Assembly: GCA_046347475.1 (NCBI GenBank)
Contig: JAXMGD010000002.1
Coordinates: 248,001 to 312,000 of the forward strand
DNA: 64,000 bases
Direction of reading: 5' to 3'
Origin: CAMCXE01 sp046347475
GTDB lineage: Bacteria; Pseudomonadota; Gammaproteobacteria; Pseudomonadales; Cellvibrionaceae
A model generated the notes under the pieces. It worked only from the letters and a program-made list of their open reading frames with translations, ran no database searches and was not told where the DNA came from. How positions within the stretch are numbered: position 1 is the first letter of the stretch; every line of letters begins with the position of its first letter. The translations under genes and the position numbers were made by a program. Shown piece by piece: positions 53,680 to 63,023 of the stretch.

Positions 53680-55956
53680 TTATTTTTTGTCTTCCTCATC
53701 CATACCAAAATCATCAAAATTATCAAAATTATCGAAATCATCTGCGCCGCCGTCCATAGTTGCAGCTGCATTAGCGTTGCCTTCTGCGCCATCTAATTCA
53801 TCAATTAAACTGGAAATGGCATCATCCATTTCATCTTCCGCCAAATCCAAACCCTGCGCGCGCAACATGGCTTGTACCATATCATCGGCTTCATCTTTTT
53901 TCGGCGCGGGTTCCTCAGCTTGCTCCGCTAACAACGCATCAATATCCACTTCTGAACTGGACGATGACTCATCCGCATCCATGGACATATCCAAATCGGG
54001 GTCCAAATCCTCCATGGGGGGAATTTCATCCTCTGTAGCAGGTATTTGCATTTGGGTCTCATCATATTCTTCCATGGGGGGCGGTGGAGGCGGTGCTTTT
54101 TTGGGTTTTTCCACCGGCGCCTCAGGCTCTGGCTCAAGGCTAAACGCGCTCAACACTTCTTCGTCTGATTTTCCACCCACAAATTTTTTATAGAGAAAAT
54201 ACGCGAGCCCAACTAAGGCTAAATTGGCAGAGGCTAATAAGGAATAAAACAGCCAGTTAGGCATACCGCCTGTAGAACTGGGTTCCGCTGCGGCAGGTTC
54301 CGCTTTAGGGGCCGGTTCGGCGACCGGGGCCTCCACCACCGGTGGTGGGGCGACGGGTTCTTTAGCAGCCTTATCCAATTGATGGGCTATGGGAATAGGA
54401 GCGAATTCGTGCAGTATAGGGGCGCCGTTTTTGCCCGTGGCCTTGGCGGTAATTTTCACTGTGTAGGTGCCGGGTTTAGGCACTTCTATGGCACCCACCC
54501 AGGTATCGACCGGCGTAATGTTCAGGCTGAGCGCTTGTTTTTCATGGGCGGCATTTTCAATACTGGCTAAAAAAGTCACTGAATTTTTATCAATGCTTTC
54601 ATCATAGGTTTTCACCACTAATTCGTAACCATTGTCAGAAACCGCCTCGATTTCAGCACTAAATCGCTCGCGCACGCTGATGCGCTGGCGATACTCGCGT
54701 TTAAAGGTTTTGCCATCGGCCACCAAGCTAAGGCTCACCACCCCCTGTTTACTAAGGCCGGGAATTAAACCGTGAAAAATACCATCGGCCGGGGGCTGTG
54801 CGGCGGTTAAATCCCGCAGCCAAAGAGGCTCGTCGGTTTTACCATCGGCGGGCACTATTTCAGCGGTGAATTGGATGAGTTTTAAAAATTCAGGATTAAT
54901 ATAGGTTTTACCTGCCTCTTGCAGCTGCAAACTTAAATCCTGCCCTTCGCCAATAAAAATATTATTCGGCAAGGGTTGCACGGCTAATTTTAAATCGCTC
55001 ACCAGAGTTAAGCGGCTACCGGGCGCTAATGCGCCGCCCAACGTCCACTTGCCGGTAGCGGGTTTATTTAGGGTGATTAAATCGTAACTATCGGCGCGAA
55101 ACCAATTTACATTTTTGGGCGCTGACTGGGCGGTAAACTCTTGGCCTTGGGGATCGATTAATTTAATCTGCCCCGCCACATCGCCTCTAAAAATCAAAGC
55201 AGTAATTTCTTCAATGCTTTTATCCACGTCAAATTGATTGCCCTCAATAGGCAGTTGCGGCTGCGGGGATGCGGTATCAAACACCTGCAAAAATGCTTTT
55301 ACCAATTGATCGGCGGAGAGTGCCACTACTGAAGCGGCGTCGGTGCCTAAGGATAATTTCTCCAGTAGATTTTTATCCGCCTTTTCCGACAGCGCGATGG
55401 TGTGGATATGAAATCCTTCGGCTTTTAATTTAGGCAATAATTCGGTGCTAATACGGCGCCATTGGGCTTGGTTTTTTTCTGCGTCCGGGCCCACATCCAC
55501 CATGCCATCGGTGAGCAAAATAATGTGTTTTTTAAAGCCGGCCGCACTGGGTTCGGCAGCGGCTTTTTCCAACGCCGCGCCTATATCGGTGAGCAGGCCT
55601 TGCGAGTGAATTGTTTTACTTAGCCGAATGGCATTTTGTTTCCACCCGTTATCCACATTTGAGAGCTTAACCACTGGGTTTACGCCCTGGGCAAAAAACC
55701 AAAGCCCTGCGCGGCTGCCCTGGGGCATTAAACGACACAATAATTCAATAGCCGGCACACGCAAATTATTCGGATCGTTTTCCTTCATGCTGCCAGACAC
55801 ATCAATAAGCACCCGCACATCGGGCACAGTGGCATCCTCGGCACGGCCGGGCATTGCGCCAAGGGCTAACAACAGGCAGCACAGCAACACACAATAGGTT
55901 GTGAAAACCCGTCCAAAATGGGGTGATCGATGCAAAAATAGGAGCCAATCCGCCAT
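53680..55956 (-). CDS. Membrane-anchored VWA-domain protein with acidic C-terminal tail
   Basis: A 758-residue protein: N-terminal hydrophobic signal or anchor (about 15-38), a von Willebrand A domain with MIDAS motif DVSGSMKEND (about 50-60) and LLTDGMVDVG, then about 300 residues of beta-rich extracytoplasmic domains, a Pro/Ala/Glu linker, a membrane helix (WLFYSLLASANLALVGLAYF), and a cytoplasmic tail rich in Asp, Glu and Pro ending with FDNFDNFDDFGMDEEDKK. It resembles the TIGR03503-type VWA family of gammaproteobacteria, function unknown. It is adjacent to an HD-GYP gene, separated by a small R2 variant. Confidence 0.85.
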   Translation of the reverse strand: MADWLLFLHRSPHFGRVFTTYCVLLCCLLLALGAMPGRAEDATVPDVRVLIDVSGSMKENDPNNLRVPAIELLCRLMPQGSRAGLWFFAQGVNPVVKLSNVDNGWKQNAIRLSKTIHSQGLLTDIGAALEKAAAEPSAAGFKKHIILLTDGMVDVGPDAEKNQAQWRRISTELLPKLKAEGFHIHTIALSEKADKNLLEKLSLGTDAASVVALSADQLVKAFLQVFDTASPQPQLPIEGNQFDVDKSIEEITALIFRGDVAGQIKLIDPQGQEFTAQSAPKNVNWFRADSYDLITLNKPATGKWTLGGALAPGSRLTLVSDLKLAVQPLPNNIFIGEGQDLSLQLQEAGKTYINPEFLKLIQFTAEIVPADGKTDEPLWLRDLTAAQPPADGIFHGLIPGLSKQGVVSLSLVADGKTFKREYRQRISVRERFSAEIEAVSDNGYELVVKTYDESIDKNSVTFLASIENAAHEKQALSLNITPVDTWVGAIEVPKPGTYTVKITAKATGKNGAPILHEFAPIPIAHQLDKAAKEPVAPPPVVEAPVAEPAPKAEPAAAEPSSTGGMPNWLFYSLLASANLALVGLAYFLYKKFVGGKSDEEVLSAFSLEPEPEAPVEKPKKAPPPPPPMEEYDETQMQIPATEDEIPPMEDLDPDLDMSMDADESSSSSEVDIDALLAEQAEEPAPKKDEADDMVQAMLRAQGLDLAEDEMDDAISSLIDELDGAEGNANAAATMDGGADDFDNFDNFDDFGMDEEDKK

Positions 55957-56053
55957 TTAAATCCTCATCTGGCAGCGTGATGGCGCGCCGATAGATTACG
56001 CCTTATAAAAAAGGTATAGCAGCAAAACAAGTAAAGTGAAAACCCTAGGGGCC

Positions 56054-56130
56054 TTATTAACTGGGCTTGCGGCGGCTTAAGCCGCCGGTAGACCATTATT
56101 AACCCGGCACTAAACACGCGGAGTTAATAT
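56054..56130 (-). repeat. Short R2-like variant (about 77 bp)
   Basis: Read on the minus strand it begins TATTAACTCCGCGTG, continues TTTAGTGCCGGGTTAATAA as in R2, then a perfect 16-bp palindrome GGCGGCTTAAGCCGCC, and ends CAGTTAATAA. The internal hairpins of R2 are missing. Confidence 0.6.
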
Positions 56131-56141
56131 GAGCATGGCCC

Positions 56142-57530
56142 TTAGTAGACCACCATCCGACCCACCCATAATTCCCGCAGAGAGTCGGGGATTGGCTGCA
56201 TAGGCACCGCATCCAATTGCTCCATAGCCGGTATTAAAAAAGGCATTTTGATAGCATCAGGGTCAAATTCCACAAAGCTAATAAGCTGCTGCTTTAACTT
56301 ATCCAAATGGAATACCACTTCCTGCATGAGAATAAACGCTTCTTCCACCTCCCGGTAAGCAAAATCCAAGCGCTCATTGAGCACCTGGTCCAACCAACGC
56401 ATGTAGGCATCATTGATAATGCCTGATTGCGCTAAAGAAACTGCAATGTGAATAATGCAGTTTTGAATAGCAATAACACGGGGATTTTTATTCTGATAGC
56501 CTATTTGAGTTGCCAGTGCATTGATAATGTGCACGCTTCTAGTGAGGTAATTATTGCGGGCTTTTACGGCCGCAACAAAATCCGGCATAAGCTCCAACGG
56601 CACGCCACAGGCTTTATTTTCCGGCAGCTTTTTTAGCAGCATAATGGCACCTGCGCCCGCTGAACCGTAGCGGCTATGGCTGTTCATTTGAATAATCGGA
56701 ATTAAATCCCGTAACGAGCGGTTAAAAGGTTTGAAATACTTGCGGTAAATGGCAAATAAACTATCCAACAAATTGAGCGATTGCCCCAACGCGGCTAATT
56801 TATCCCCCACCAAACCGCGTGGATAACCGGTGCCATCGAGATTTTCATGGTGTTCCAACACGCCTCTGGCTACTTCTGGAGGCAACTTGGCAATAACCTG
56901 CAAAATCTTAGCGCCTATAATCGGGTGGGCCTGCATTTGGCGCCACTCTTCAGGCTCAAACGCGCCCTGTTTATTTAACACTGTAGGGCTAATGTGCAAC
57001 ATACCAAAATCGTGTGCCAGGCCAGCAATAAACGTGGCCATACACTCATCGGGGCTGCCCTTAGATTTATGCCGCACCAAAGCGCCAAACCAGGCTACGA
57101 ATAGTGCCTGTTCAAACACTATCGGCAGTTGAATGGCCAGCACGGTCAATTTTTGGCGCAGCACAGCAAAGCGACAAAACGCCTCGCAGCAGGATTTAAT
57201 CACCAGTGGCGGCATCAAGCCTTTGAGGAATTTTAAAAACGGGTCGGCCTCAAGAAAATAATCGATGCGCCTTAACAAGGACTCCACATTAAATTCATTT
57301 TCAATTGCCACAGAATCTTCAATAGGGCGCAGCAATTTAAAGCGCAATACTTTCTCTGCCAAGCGGTTGTCAATTTCTCCACCCTTCGCAACTAACAGCT
57401 GCCCCTGCACATTACGAATGTCTTCAATAGCAACTACCCGGCTCACCTCATTGACGAGGGCCAGGTGCTCAGAATAGGCGTGGGCACTGACTTCAGACTG
57501 TTCTACCTCGGCGCCCATGGGCGAAAACAC
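56142..57530 (-). CDS. HD-GYP-like domain protein with altered signature
   Basis: A 462-residue protein with an N-terminal region of about 130 residues and an HD-GYP-type domain (about 155-330). Motifs seen: AGLAHDFGMLHISPTVLNK, where the usual HDxGK reads HDFGM, then HPIIGAKIL and EHHENLDGTGYPRG. HD, HHE and DGTGYP are present, while the Lys after Gly is Met. Many active HD-GYP phosphodiesterases for c-di-GMP have HDxGKxxIP, so activity is uncertain. No receiver domain is apparent. A start at the second Met (MGAEVEQ) is also possible. Confidence 0.85.
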   Translation of the reverse strand: MFSPMGAEVEQSEVSAHAYSEHLALVNEVSRVVAIEDIRNVQGQLLVAKGGEIDNRLAEKVLRFKLLRPIEDSVAIENEFNVESLLRRIDYFLEADPFLKFLKGLMPPLVIKSCCEAFCRFAVLRQKLTVLAIQLPIVFEQALFVAWFGALVRHKSKGSPDECMATFIAGLAHDFGMLHISPTVLNKQGAFEPEEWRQMQAHPIIGAKILQVIAKLPPEVARGVLEHHENLDGTGYPRGLVGDKLAALGQSLNLLDSLFAIYRKYFKPFNRSLRDLIPIIQMNSHSRYGSAGAGAIMLLKKLPENKACGVPLELMPDFVAAVKARNNYLTRSVHIINALATQIGYQNKNPRVIAIQNCIIHIAVSLAQSGIINDAYMRWLDQVLNERLDFAYREVEEAFILMQEVVFHLDKLKQQLISFVEFDPDAIKMPFLIPAMEQLDAVPMQPIPDSLRELWVGRMVVY

Positions 57531-57768
57531 CTGCTGTCGATTTATCTCACAACTGAGTATAGGCAGATAAGAACTGAGCGCCAGCGCACAAATGCGCCAC
57601 CGACCTTAAAATCAAGCATTCAAAAGACAAATATAAAACGCCTGCGCCCCAATTGATGCGGCTCGGGACTGATTTGGCATTCAGAGACGCACGAATTGAA
57701 GTGCCAAATAAAAGCAACAAAAAGGTGCCGCCTGTGCCAATCAAGTGGGCGGATCGAGATAAATAAAC

Positions 57769-57916
57769 CTAACAGCTTGTTGAAATACGTTGGCGGCGAC
57801 GGTTTGGCAAGGCAAATTTGGCGAAAAAGCCGGAGTTTACACGCAGTAAATGAGGATTTTTTCGCCAAATTTAACGCCGCCAGACCTAGCAAGGTAGTAT
57901 TTCAACAAGCTGCTAA
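57769..57916 (+). repeat. R1 repeat copy D (148 bp)
   Basis: Ends CTAACAGCTTGTTGAAATAC (57769-57788) and GTATTTCAACAAGCTGCTAA (57897-57916), inner blocks TGGCGGCG and AAATTTGGCGAAAAA with their complements. Upstream of the HD-GYP gene. Overlapping open frames on both strands are created by the repeat and are not genes. Confidence 0.9.
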
Positions 57917-58220
57917 AGGGGCTAAACGAGAAGATAGGTTGAACGCTGCCTTGGCTGCGGTTAGCTCAGCCGGAAATACCTCAAACTGCCCTGAAGTTTT
58001 TCGTTGCGGCAATTTGCAGTCTGTGATGAACACAAGCAGTTACACGCCGATGGTGCGTGGATGCATGAAGCCCACAAAAAATACAATGTCATTAAGTGAA
58101 GGATGCTCTGATTAATTCAGGGTTTTGCTTTTTATAAATATCCAAATCTGCTGAGGTTTAGGTGCCCCAGAGGAGGGTTACTGGTTAAAAAAATTATTTA
58201 TTTACAGACATTACTATCCG

Positions 58221-58267
58221 CAGCTTGTTGAAATAGCTTGGCGGCGATCTGGCAAGGTGGTATTTCA
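58221..58267 (+). repeat. R1 internally deleted copy E (about 47 bp)
   Basis: CAGCTTGTTGAAATAG then CTTGGCGGCGA joins directly to TGGCAAGGTGGTATTTCA, so the whole centre and inner arms are missing. The rest of 57531-58536, about 1 kb, shows no gene. Confidence 0.7.
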
Positions 58268-58536
58268 GTGAGAAGATTTAAAACGGGTCGTCTATCGCAA
58301 AAGGCGCCAATGGCGAATAGGGAGATTGTGCAGTGTAAATAACCGCTTGAGAGCTAAGCAATCAACAGAGGACATGAAAAATGAATTTTCGTCGATTCCT
58401 TTACAAGGCTTAATGAGTTCGAAAAAGGGCAGGATAAGGCGCTGTACTCTCAAGGACATAGGCCGCCGCTTCAATATTATTGGTTCACCAAGAATATTAA
58501 GCCAGCGGCTTCACAAGGTGTAACAAACGAGGCCGC

Positions 58537-59643
58537 TTAGCGCGACTTAGCAGCCGCGCCGGGCGTTGGGGTCATATTTTTAATAGTGTCACTGGCAGTA
58601 ATTCCCTCAAGGATTTCGATATTAATCCCATCAGAAATACCCACTTTCACCGCGCGGCGCTCAAATACTTGCGGTGCCGTCATCACCTCCACAAAGGTCT
58701 GGCCATTCTCGGTAATTAAATTACCCTCATTAATAGCCAACACCTGGTTGCGCTGGGCGAGGACTATATCCGCATTGGCGGAATAACCGGCCCGCAAAAA
58801 ACTGCCCTCAGGCAAAGTAATTGCGGCGCGTATTTCAAATTTCACCGTGCCTTGATCGGTAACACCCTTAGGGGAAATATACTCTAAATTGGCGCGGTAT
58901 TTTTCGGCCCCCAATGCCCCCACATTTAACACCAGCTCCATGCCTTCTTTAATTTTGCCCACCTCAGACTCATCCACCTTGCCCTCAAATATTAAATCCC
59001 GCATGTTGGCAATACTGGCGATGGTGGTGCCGTCTTTAAAATCTGAGTAGGCCATAATAAATGCGCCCTCTTTCACCGGTACGTTTAACACCATACCCTC
59101 GACGGTGGCTTTTACTTGGTTAGAAATTTTACCGGCTTTTTTCGAGGCGCCTTCTTTAATTAAGGCTACGTTGTTCTCCGCCGCCACTACGGCTTCGCGC
59201 TGCAGATCCAGCTCCAAGCGGTATTTAGTAAATTCCGATTCCGGCACCAGCTTTTGTGCAAACAAATTCTTTTGGCGGTCAAACTCTTTTTGGGCGTTTT
59301 CCAAGTTTAAGCGGGCGCGCTCCAACTGCGACTCCGCCGAACTGAGCACCTGCATATTGGGGATAATTTCAATTTTGGCAATTAAATCGCCTTTTTTGAT
59401 CAACTGCCCAGCCTGCACGGCAAGCTCCTGCAATACACCCGATGCCTGGGATTTAATTTCAATTTCTTTGCGCGGCACAATCTGCCCAGTGGCAACCGTC
59501 TTTTTTATTATGTCCACTTTGCTCGGCTGCAGAGTTTCATACACCACAGGCTTTTGTTGATTTTTCTTATACAAAAAAACAGCCGTACCCACAAACAAAC
59601 CGAGGGTAAGCAGGCCTACACACAGTGCAATAAATTTTTTCAT
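58537..59643 (-). CDS. Periplasmic adaptor (membrane-fusion) subunit of ABC exporter
   Basis: A 368-residue HlyD/MacA-type adaptor: N-terminal membrane anchor (about 4-24), a biotinyl-lipoyl-like half motif (KSQASGVLQELAVQAGQLIKKGDLIAKI), a helical hairpin (about 100-160, EFDRQKNLFAQKLVPESEFTKYR), a second lipoyl half and beta-barrel domain (EGMVLNVPVKEGAF, VDESEVGKIKEGM), and a membrane-proximal end. It is the last gene of the ATPase-permease-permease-adaptor operon, which matches macrolide- or peptide-type tripartite efflux, but with separate permease and ATPase genes. No TolC-like gene is visible. Confidence 0.92.
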   Translation of the reverse strand: MKKFIALCVGLLTLGLFVGTAVFLYKKNQQKPVVYETLQPSKVDIIKKTVATGQIVPRKEIEIKSQASGVLQELAVQAGQLIKKGDLIAKIEIIPNMQVLSSAESQLERARLNLENAQKEFDRQKNLFAQKLVPESEFTKYRLELDLQREAVVAAENNVALIKEGASKKAGKISNQVKATVEGMVLNVPVKEGAFIMAYSDFKDGTTIASIANMRDLIFEGKVDESEVGKIKEGMELVLNVGALGAEKYRANLEYISPKGVTDQGTVKFEIRAAITLPEGSFLRAGYSANADIVLAQRNQVLAINEGNLITENGQTFVEVMTAPQVFERRAVKVGISDGINIEILEGITASDTIKNMTPTPGAAAKSR

Positions 59644-59684
59644 AGTGCTCTCACTACATATCCATTAAAGATGAAAATCAGGGG

Positions 59685-60941
59685 TTATTCGTCTTGCAAG
59701 GCAACAATGGGGTTAACACTGGCCGCTTTGGAGGCGGGCAGCAAAGCCGCTAATATGGCAGCCACCACTAAAATAGCCATGGCTAAAAAAGCAGTAGATA
59801 AATTAATTTCCGGGTTGGCAAATACACTGCCATTGCCACCGCCCAACAGGCGGGCAATGGATTCCAGCAAAAACACTCCCACCACCAGGCCCCAATAACC
59901 AGCAAATAAGGTAATCACCAAAGCTTCTTGAATTACCATGGCAATAATTGAGGTGTTGGTTGCGCCTATGGCTTTGCGCACGCCAATTTCTTTGGTGCGC
60001 TCTTTCACCACAATCAGCATAATATTGCCGACTCCAATTGCCCCGGCAATCAAAGTGCCTATGGCTACGGCCCAGCTAAAGGCCGTAATCCCAGCAAAAA
60101 GCGCCATAAATTTATTAAATTCTTTTTGCACATTAAAAGAGCCAATTACACCCACATCATCTGGGTGCACCTTATTGCGCTCCATAATAATTTTTTTCAC
60201 CTTGGCTTCTAACGCAACTGCGTCGAAGCCGGGTTTTGGTGTTAATTCGATATGGCCAATCCAACCGAGTTGGTTAAAAGTGTAACGCAAGGTGCTGTTG
60301 GGGATTAATACTGTTTCAGCATCTTCCTGTGCGTTGTCGCCCGACTTAGGGCCGTTAAATACACCCACCACCAAAAAATAAATGCCGCGAATTTCAATGC
60401 TCTGGCCTATGGGGTTTTCGCCTGGATCGAATAGGGTTTCCTGCACACGAGTGCCAATGACGGCTACTTTGCGTTTGTCTTCTATGTCGGCGGCATTAAT
60501 AAAACGCCCTTGTTGCATGCTGTAGGCTTTGAGTTGTTGGTTGGCCGGTTGGATTCCCTTGGCAGGGAAGGCGCCGAATTTTGTACCGCGCACAACATAC
60601 TGCGCGCCATCCCAAAGGCCTAAATCGTTGTTGCCCGTTAATACATCTAATTCTGGGCACCCCTGGCGGATGGCCACTAGGTCTTCATCTTTTAGCGCTA
60701 ACCTGCGGCCTTTTTGCATACCGGCGTACGGAATTTGTGTGGGTGCACCGCTCCACATATAAACTGTATTGGCCTGGCCGCCAAACATACCTACCACACC
60801 ATTTTTTAAGCCATTACCCGCACCGAGTAATACCACCAACATAAATATGCCCCAAAACACACCAAAGGCGGTGAGGGTTGTGCGCAATTTATGTTTTGTC
60901 AGGGTGAGGTAAATTTCCTGCCATTTGTCCCAATCAATCAT
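59685..60941 (-). CDS. MacB/FtsX-type ABC transporter permease (second)
   Basis: A 418-residue membrane protein with a first membrane helix (about 21-43), a large periplasmic MacB-PCD domain (about 45-270) and three C-terminal helices (about 278-300, 328-355, 382-405), the FtsX/MacB topology. Motifs include VVKERTKEIGVRKAIGA. Its start overlaps the end of the upstream permease by 4 nt. Two homologous but different permeases probably form a heterodimer. Confidence 0.92.
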   Translation of the reverse strand: MIDWDKWQEIYLTLTKHKLRTTLTAFGVFWGIFMLVVLLGAGNGLKNGVVGMFGGQANTVYMWSGAPTQIPYAGMQKGRRLALKDEDLVAIRQGCPELDVLTGNNDLGLWDGAQYVVRGTKFGAFPAKGIQPANQQLKAYSMQQGRFINAADIEDKRKVAVIGTRVQETLFDPGENPIGQSIEIRGIYFLVVGVFNGPKSGDNAQEDAETVLIPNSTLRYTFNQLGWIGHIELTPKPGFDAVALEAKVKKIIMERNKVHPDDVGVIGSFNVQKEFNKFMALFAGITAFSWAVAIGTLIAGAIGVGNIMLIVVKERTKEIGVRKAIGATNTSIIAMVIQEALVITLFAGYWGLVVGVFLLESIARLLGGGNGSVFANPEINLSTAFLAMAILVVAAILAALLPASKAASVNPIVALQDE

Positions 60942-62200
60942 TTCGCCGCCCTCATAGCTTCGATGGGCGATATTTTAGCTGCGCGCCAGGCGGGTAAAAA
61001 TCCGGCAAAGGCGCCTATGGCCACCAGTAAAATAATCGCTTTAATAGCAATAGCAAAATCAACTTCCGGGCGGGCAAAAAACTGGGTTTTAATATTAAAA
61101 CTGGTGAGAAAATACGACACAGCTTCCAACAAAGCCACACCCAATACCAAGCCTAAATAACCCGCTATTGAGGTTACTAGTATGGATTCTAACAACAGTG
61201 TGCCGACTATTTGCCTCGGTGTGGCGCCGAGGGCTTTGCGCACACCAATTTCCACTGTGCGCTCTTTTACGGTGATCAACATAATATTACTAATGCCGAC
61301 TATACCGGCCATTAATGTGCCTATGCCCACAAACCAAATAAATGCATCTATCGCGGCAAACATTTGGGAGAATTGCTGAGTTTGTTTGGCTAGGTTCCAA
61401 GAGAAAATTGCTTTTTTATCATCCGGCGCTATCTTATGGCGCTCTTTTAATAAATTCACCACCTGTTCTTCCAAGGCAAACCCATCGGCACCGGGCTTAG
61501 GCGAGAGCGCAATCAGTGATACAAAATCACCCTTGCCAAAGGTTTTTTGAAAGCCACTTAAGGGTACATACACCCGCTCAGACATGCGCCCTTCCCAACC
61601 GCTGTCGTAAAACACGCCGACTACTTTATAAGTCACGCCGTTGACGTTAATAATTTTGCCGAGCGGGTCTTCATTTTTGGCAAATAATTTTTCATACACG
61701 CGGGTGCCAATTACGGCCACTTTGCGCTCTTCTAATTGATCGAGTTCATTGAGCCTGCGGCCCATCTGATAGTCCTGATAGGCCTTAATTTTAAAATAAC
61801 CATCGGCCACACCCATCACACCAAAACTGCCGGTTTTATTTTGATAGGACACCACTGTATCGGCCTGGCGGGCAGAACCCAGTGGGTTTTCGGCCGATAA
61901 AAACTGTACATCGGGGATTTTTTGCCGAATGGCCGCTATATCCTGTTCGGTTAATTGAATGGTGCGGCCCGGCGATAAGCCTTTGTAGGGTAGCGAGGTT
62001 TGCCGTGGGTTAATCCAAATGGAATCGCGCAGGTCGCTGCTAAACATAGCCTCCATACCGTTTTGCATACCCTTGCCCGCACCCAACAATAAAATCAGCA
62101 TAAAAATACCCCAAAACACACCAAACGCGGTCAAGAGCGTGCGCAATTTATTTTGTTTTAGGGTGTGGGCAATTTCTTGCAGGCTGTCAACACTTAACAT
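60938..62200 (-). CDS. MacB/FtsX-type ABC transporter permease (first)
   Basis: A 420-residue permease with the same build: helix 1 (about 21-42), a periplasmic MacB-PCD domain (about 45-270), and three C-terminal helices, with ITVKERTVEIGVRKALGATPRQI. Paralogous to the next gene. Overlaps the ATPase gene by 7 nt and the second permease by 4 nt, so the operon is tightly coupled. Confidence 0.92.
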   Translation of the reverse strand: MLSVDSLQEIAHTLKQNKLRTLLTAFGVFWGIFMLILLLGAGKGMQNGMEAMFSSDLRDSIWINPRQTSLPYKGLSPGRTIQLTEQDIAAIRQKIPDVQFLSAENPLGSARQADTVVSYQNKTGSFGVMGVADGYFKIKAYQDYQMGRRLNELDQLEERKVAVIGTRVYEKLFAKNEDPLGKIINVNGVTYKVVGVFYDSGWEGRMSERVYVPLSGFQKTFGKGDFVSLIALSPKPGADGFALEEQVVNLLKERHKIAPDDKKAIFSWNLAKQTQQFSQMFAAIDAFIWFVGIGTLMAGIVGISNIMLITVKERTVEIGVRKALGATPRQIVGTLLLESILVTSIAGYLGLVLGVALLEAVSYFLTSFNIKTQFFARPEVDFAIAIKAIILLVAIGAFAGFLPAWRAAKISPIEAMRAAK

Positions 62201-62883
62201 GCCGCCGGTGCCTGCTGAGTATCCGAGAGAATATGGCCGTCTTTTAATTGGATCAGGCGCTGGGTTTGGCGGGCAATATCGGCCTCGTGGGTGACGATCA
62301 CCACGGTTTTACCATCGCGGTGCATTTCTTGAAATAAACCCATAATTTCCTCGGTAGTGACACTATCCAGTGCCCCGGTGGGTTCATCGGCAAGAATTAA
62401 TTTAGGGTTGCCCGCTAAGGCGCGCGCAATGGCTACACGCTGTTTTTGCCCGCCGGATAATTGATTGGGCATATTCAACGCTCTATCACCCAAACCCACG
62501 CGCTCAAGCAGTGCCATGGCCGCGGCGTTGCGCTGTTTGCGGCCGACTTTCTGGTAATACAGCGGCAGGGCAACGTTTTCCATAGCGTTTTTGAAGGGCA
62601 ATAAATTAAACGACTGAAACACAAAGCCGATTAAATGATTGCGCAAATAAGCGGCTTTGTTTTCCGTTAAGCCGTCTATTTCAATACCGTTGAGGCGGTA
62701 GCGGCCTTCGTTGTGGGAGTCGAGAATACCGAGGATATTTAACAGCGTGGATTTGCCCGAACCGGACGCCCCCATAATCGACACCAACTCGCCCTCCCCT
62801 ATGCGCAAGTTAATGCCCTTTAAAACATGCAAGCGGCGCTCGCCCTCGCCATAAAATTTGTGAATGTTCTCTAACTCAATCAT
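62194..62883 (-). CDS. MacB/LolD-type ABC transporter ATP-binding protein
   Basis: A 229-residue ATPase starting MIELENIHKFYGEGERRLHVLKG at ATG 62883 (AAGGA 6 nt upstream). The longer frame to 62946 adds 21 residues without homology. Walker A is GASGSGKST, signature LSGGQKQR, Walker B LILADEPTGALD and the switch His VTHE. It belongs to the LolD/MacB/FtsE branch (type VII exporter ATPases) that uses mechanotransmission with FtsX-like permeases. First gene of the export operon. Confidence 0.93.
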   Translation of the reverse strand: MIELENIHKFYGEGERRLHVLKGINLRIGEGELVSIMGASGSGKSTLLNILGILDSHNEGRYRLNGIEIDGLTENKAAYLRNHLIGFVFQSFNLLPFKNAMENVALPLYYQKVGRKQRNAAAMALLERVGLGDRALNMPNQLSGGQKQRVAIARALAGNPKLILADEPTGALDSVTTEEIMGLFQEMHRDGKTVVIVTHEADIARQTQRLIQLKDGHILSDTQQAPAAC

Positions 62884-62973
62884 TGGAATCCTTAAGGACG
62901 CTATCGGGCCTGGGGCAAGCTTAGGGGATATAACGGCAAATCCCAACTGTTTCAGAATCCATGGGCTAAAAAT

Positions 62974-62997
62974 CTATATCAAAATATTTTGATATAG
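62974..62997. promoter_or_regulatory. Perfect 24-bp palindromic operator
   Basis: Plus strand 62974-62997 is a perfect palindrome with half-site CTATATCAAAAT. It sits 26 nt upstream of the ArsR-methyltransferase start and about 90 nt upstream of the export operon start, so it could regulate one or both. Confidence 0.85.
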
Positions 62998-63023
62998 GTG
63001 GGAGCTGCTGCTAGACTGCCCTC

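Noticed and set aside
57696..58115. 139-codon plus-strand open frame near 57.7 kb
   Set aside because: It runs through R1 copy D, whose sequence lacks stops by chance. The matching minus-strand frames at R1 copies B and D encode almost the same peptide only because the repeat is the same.
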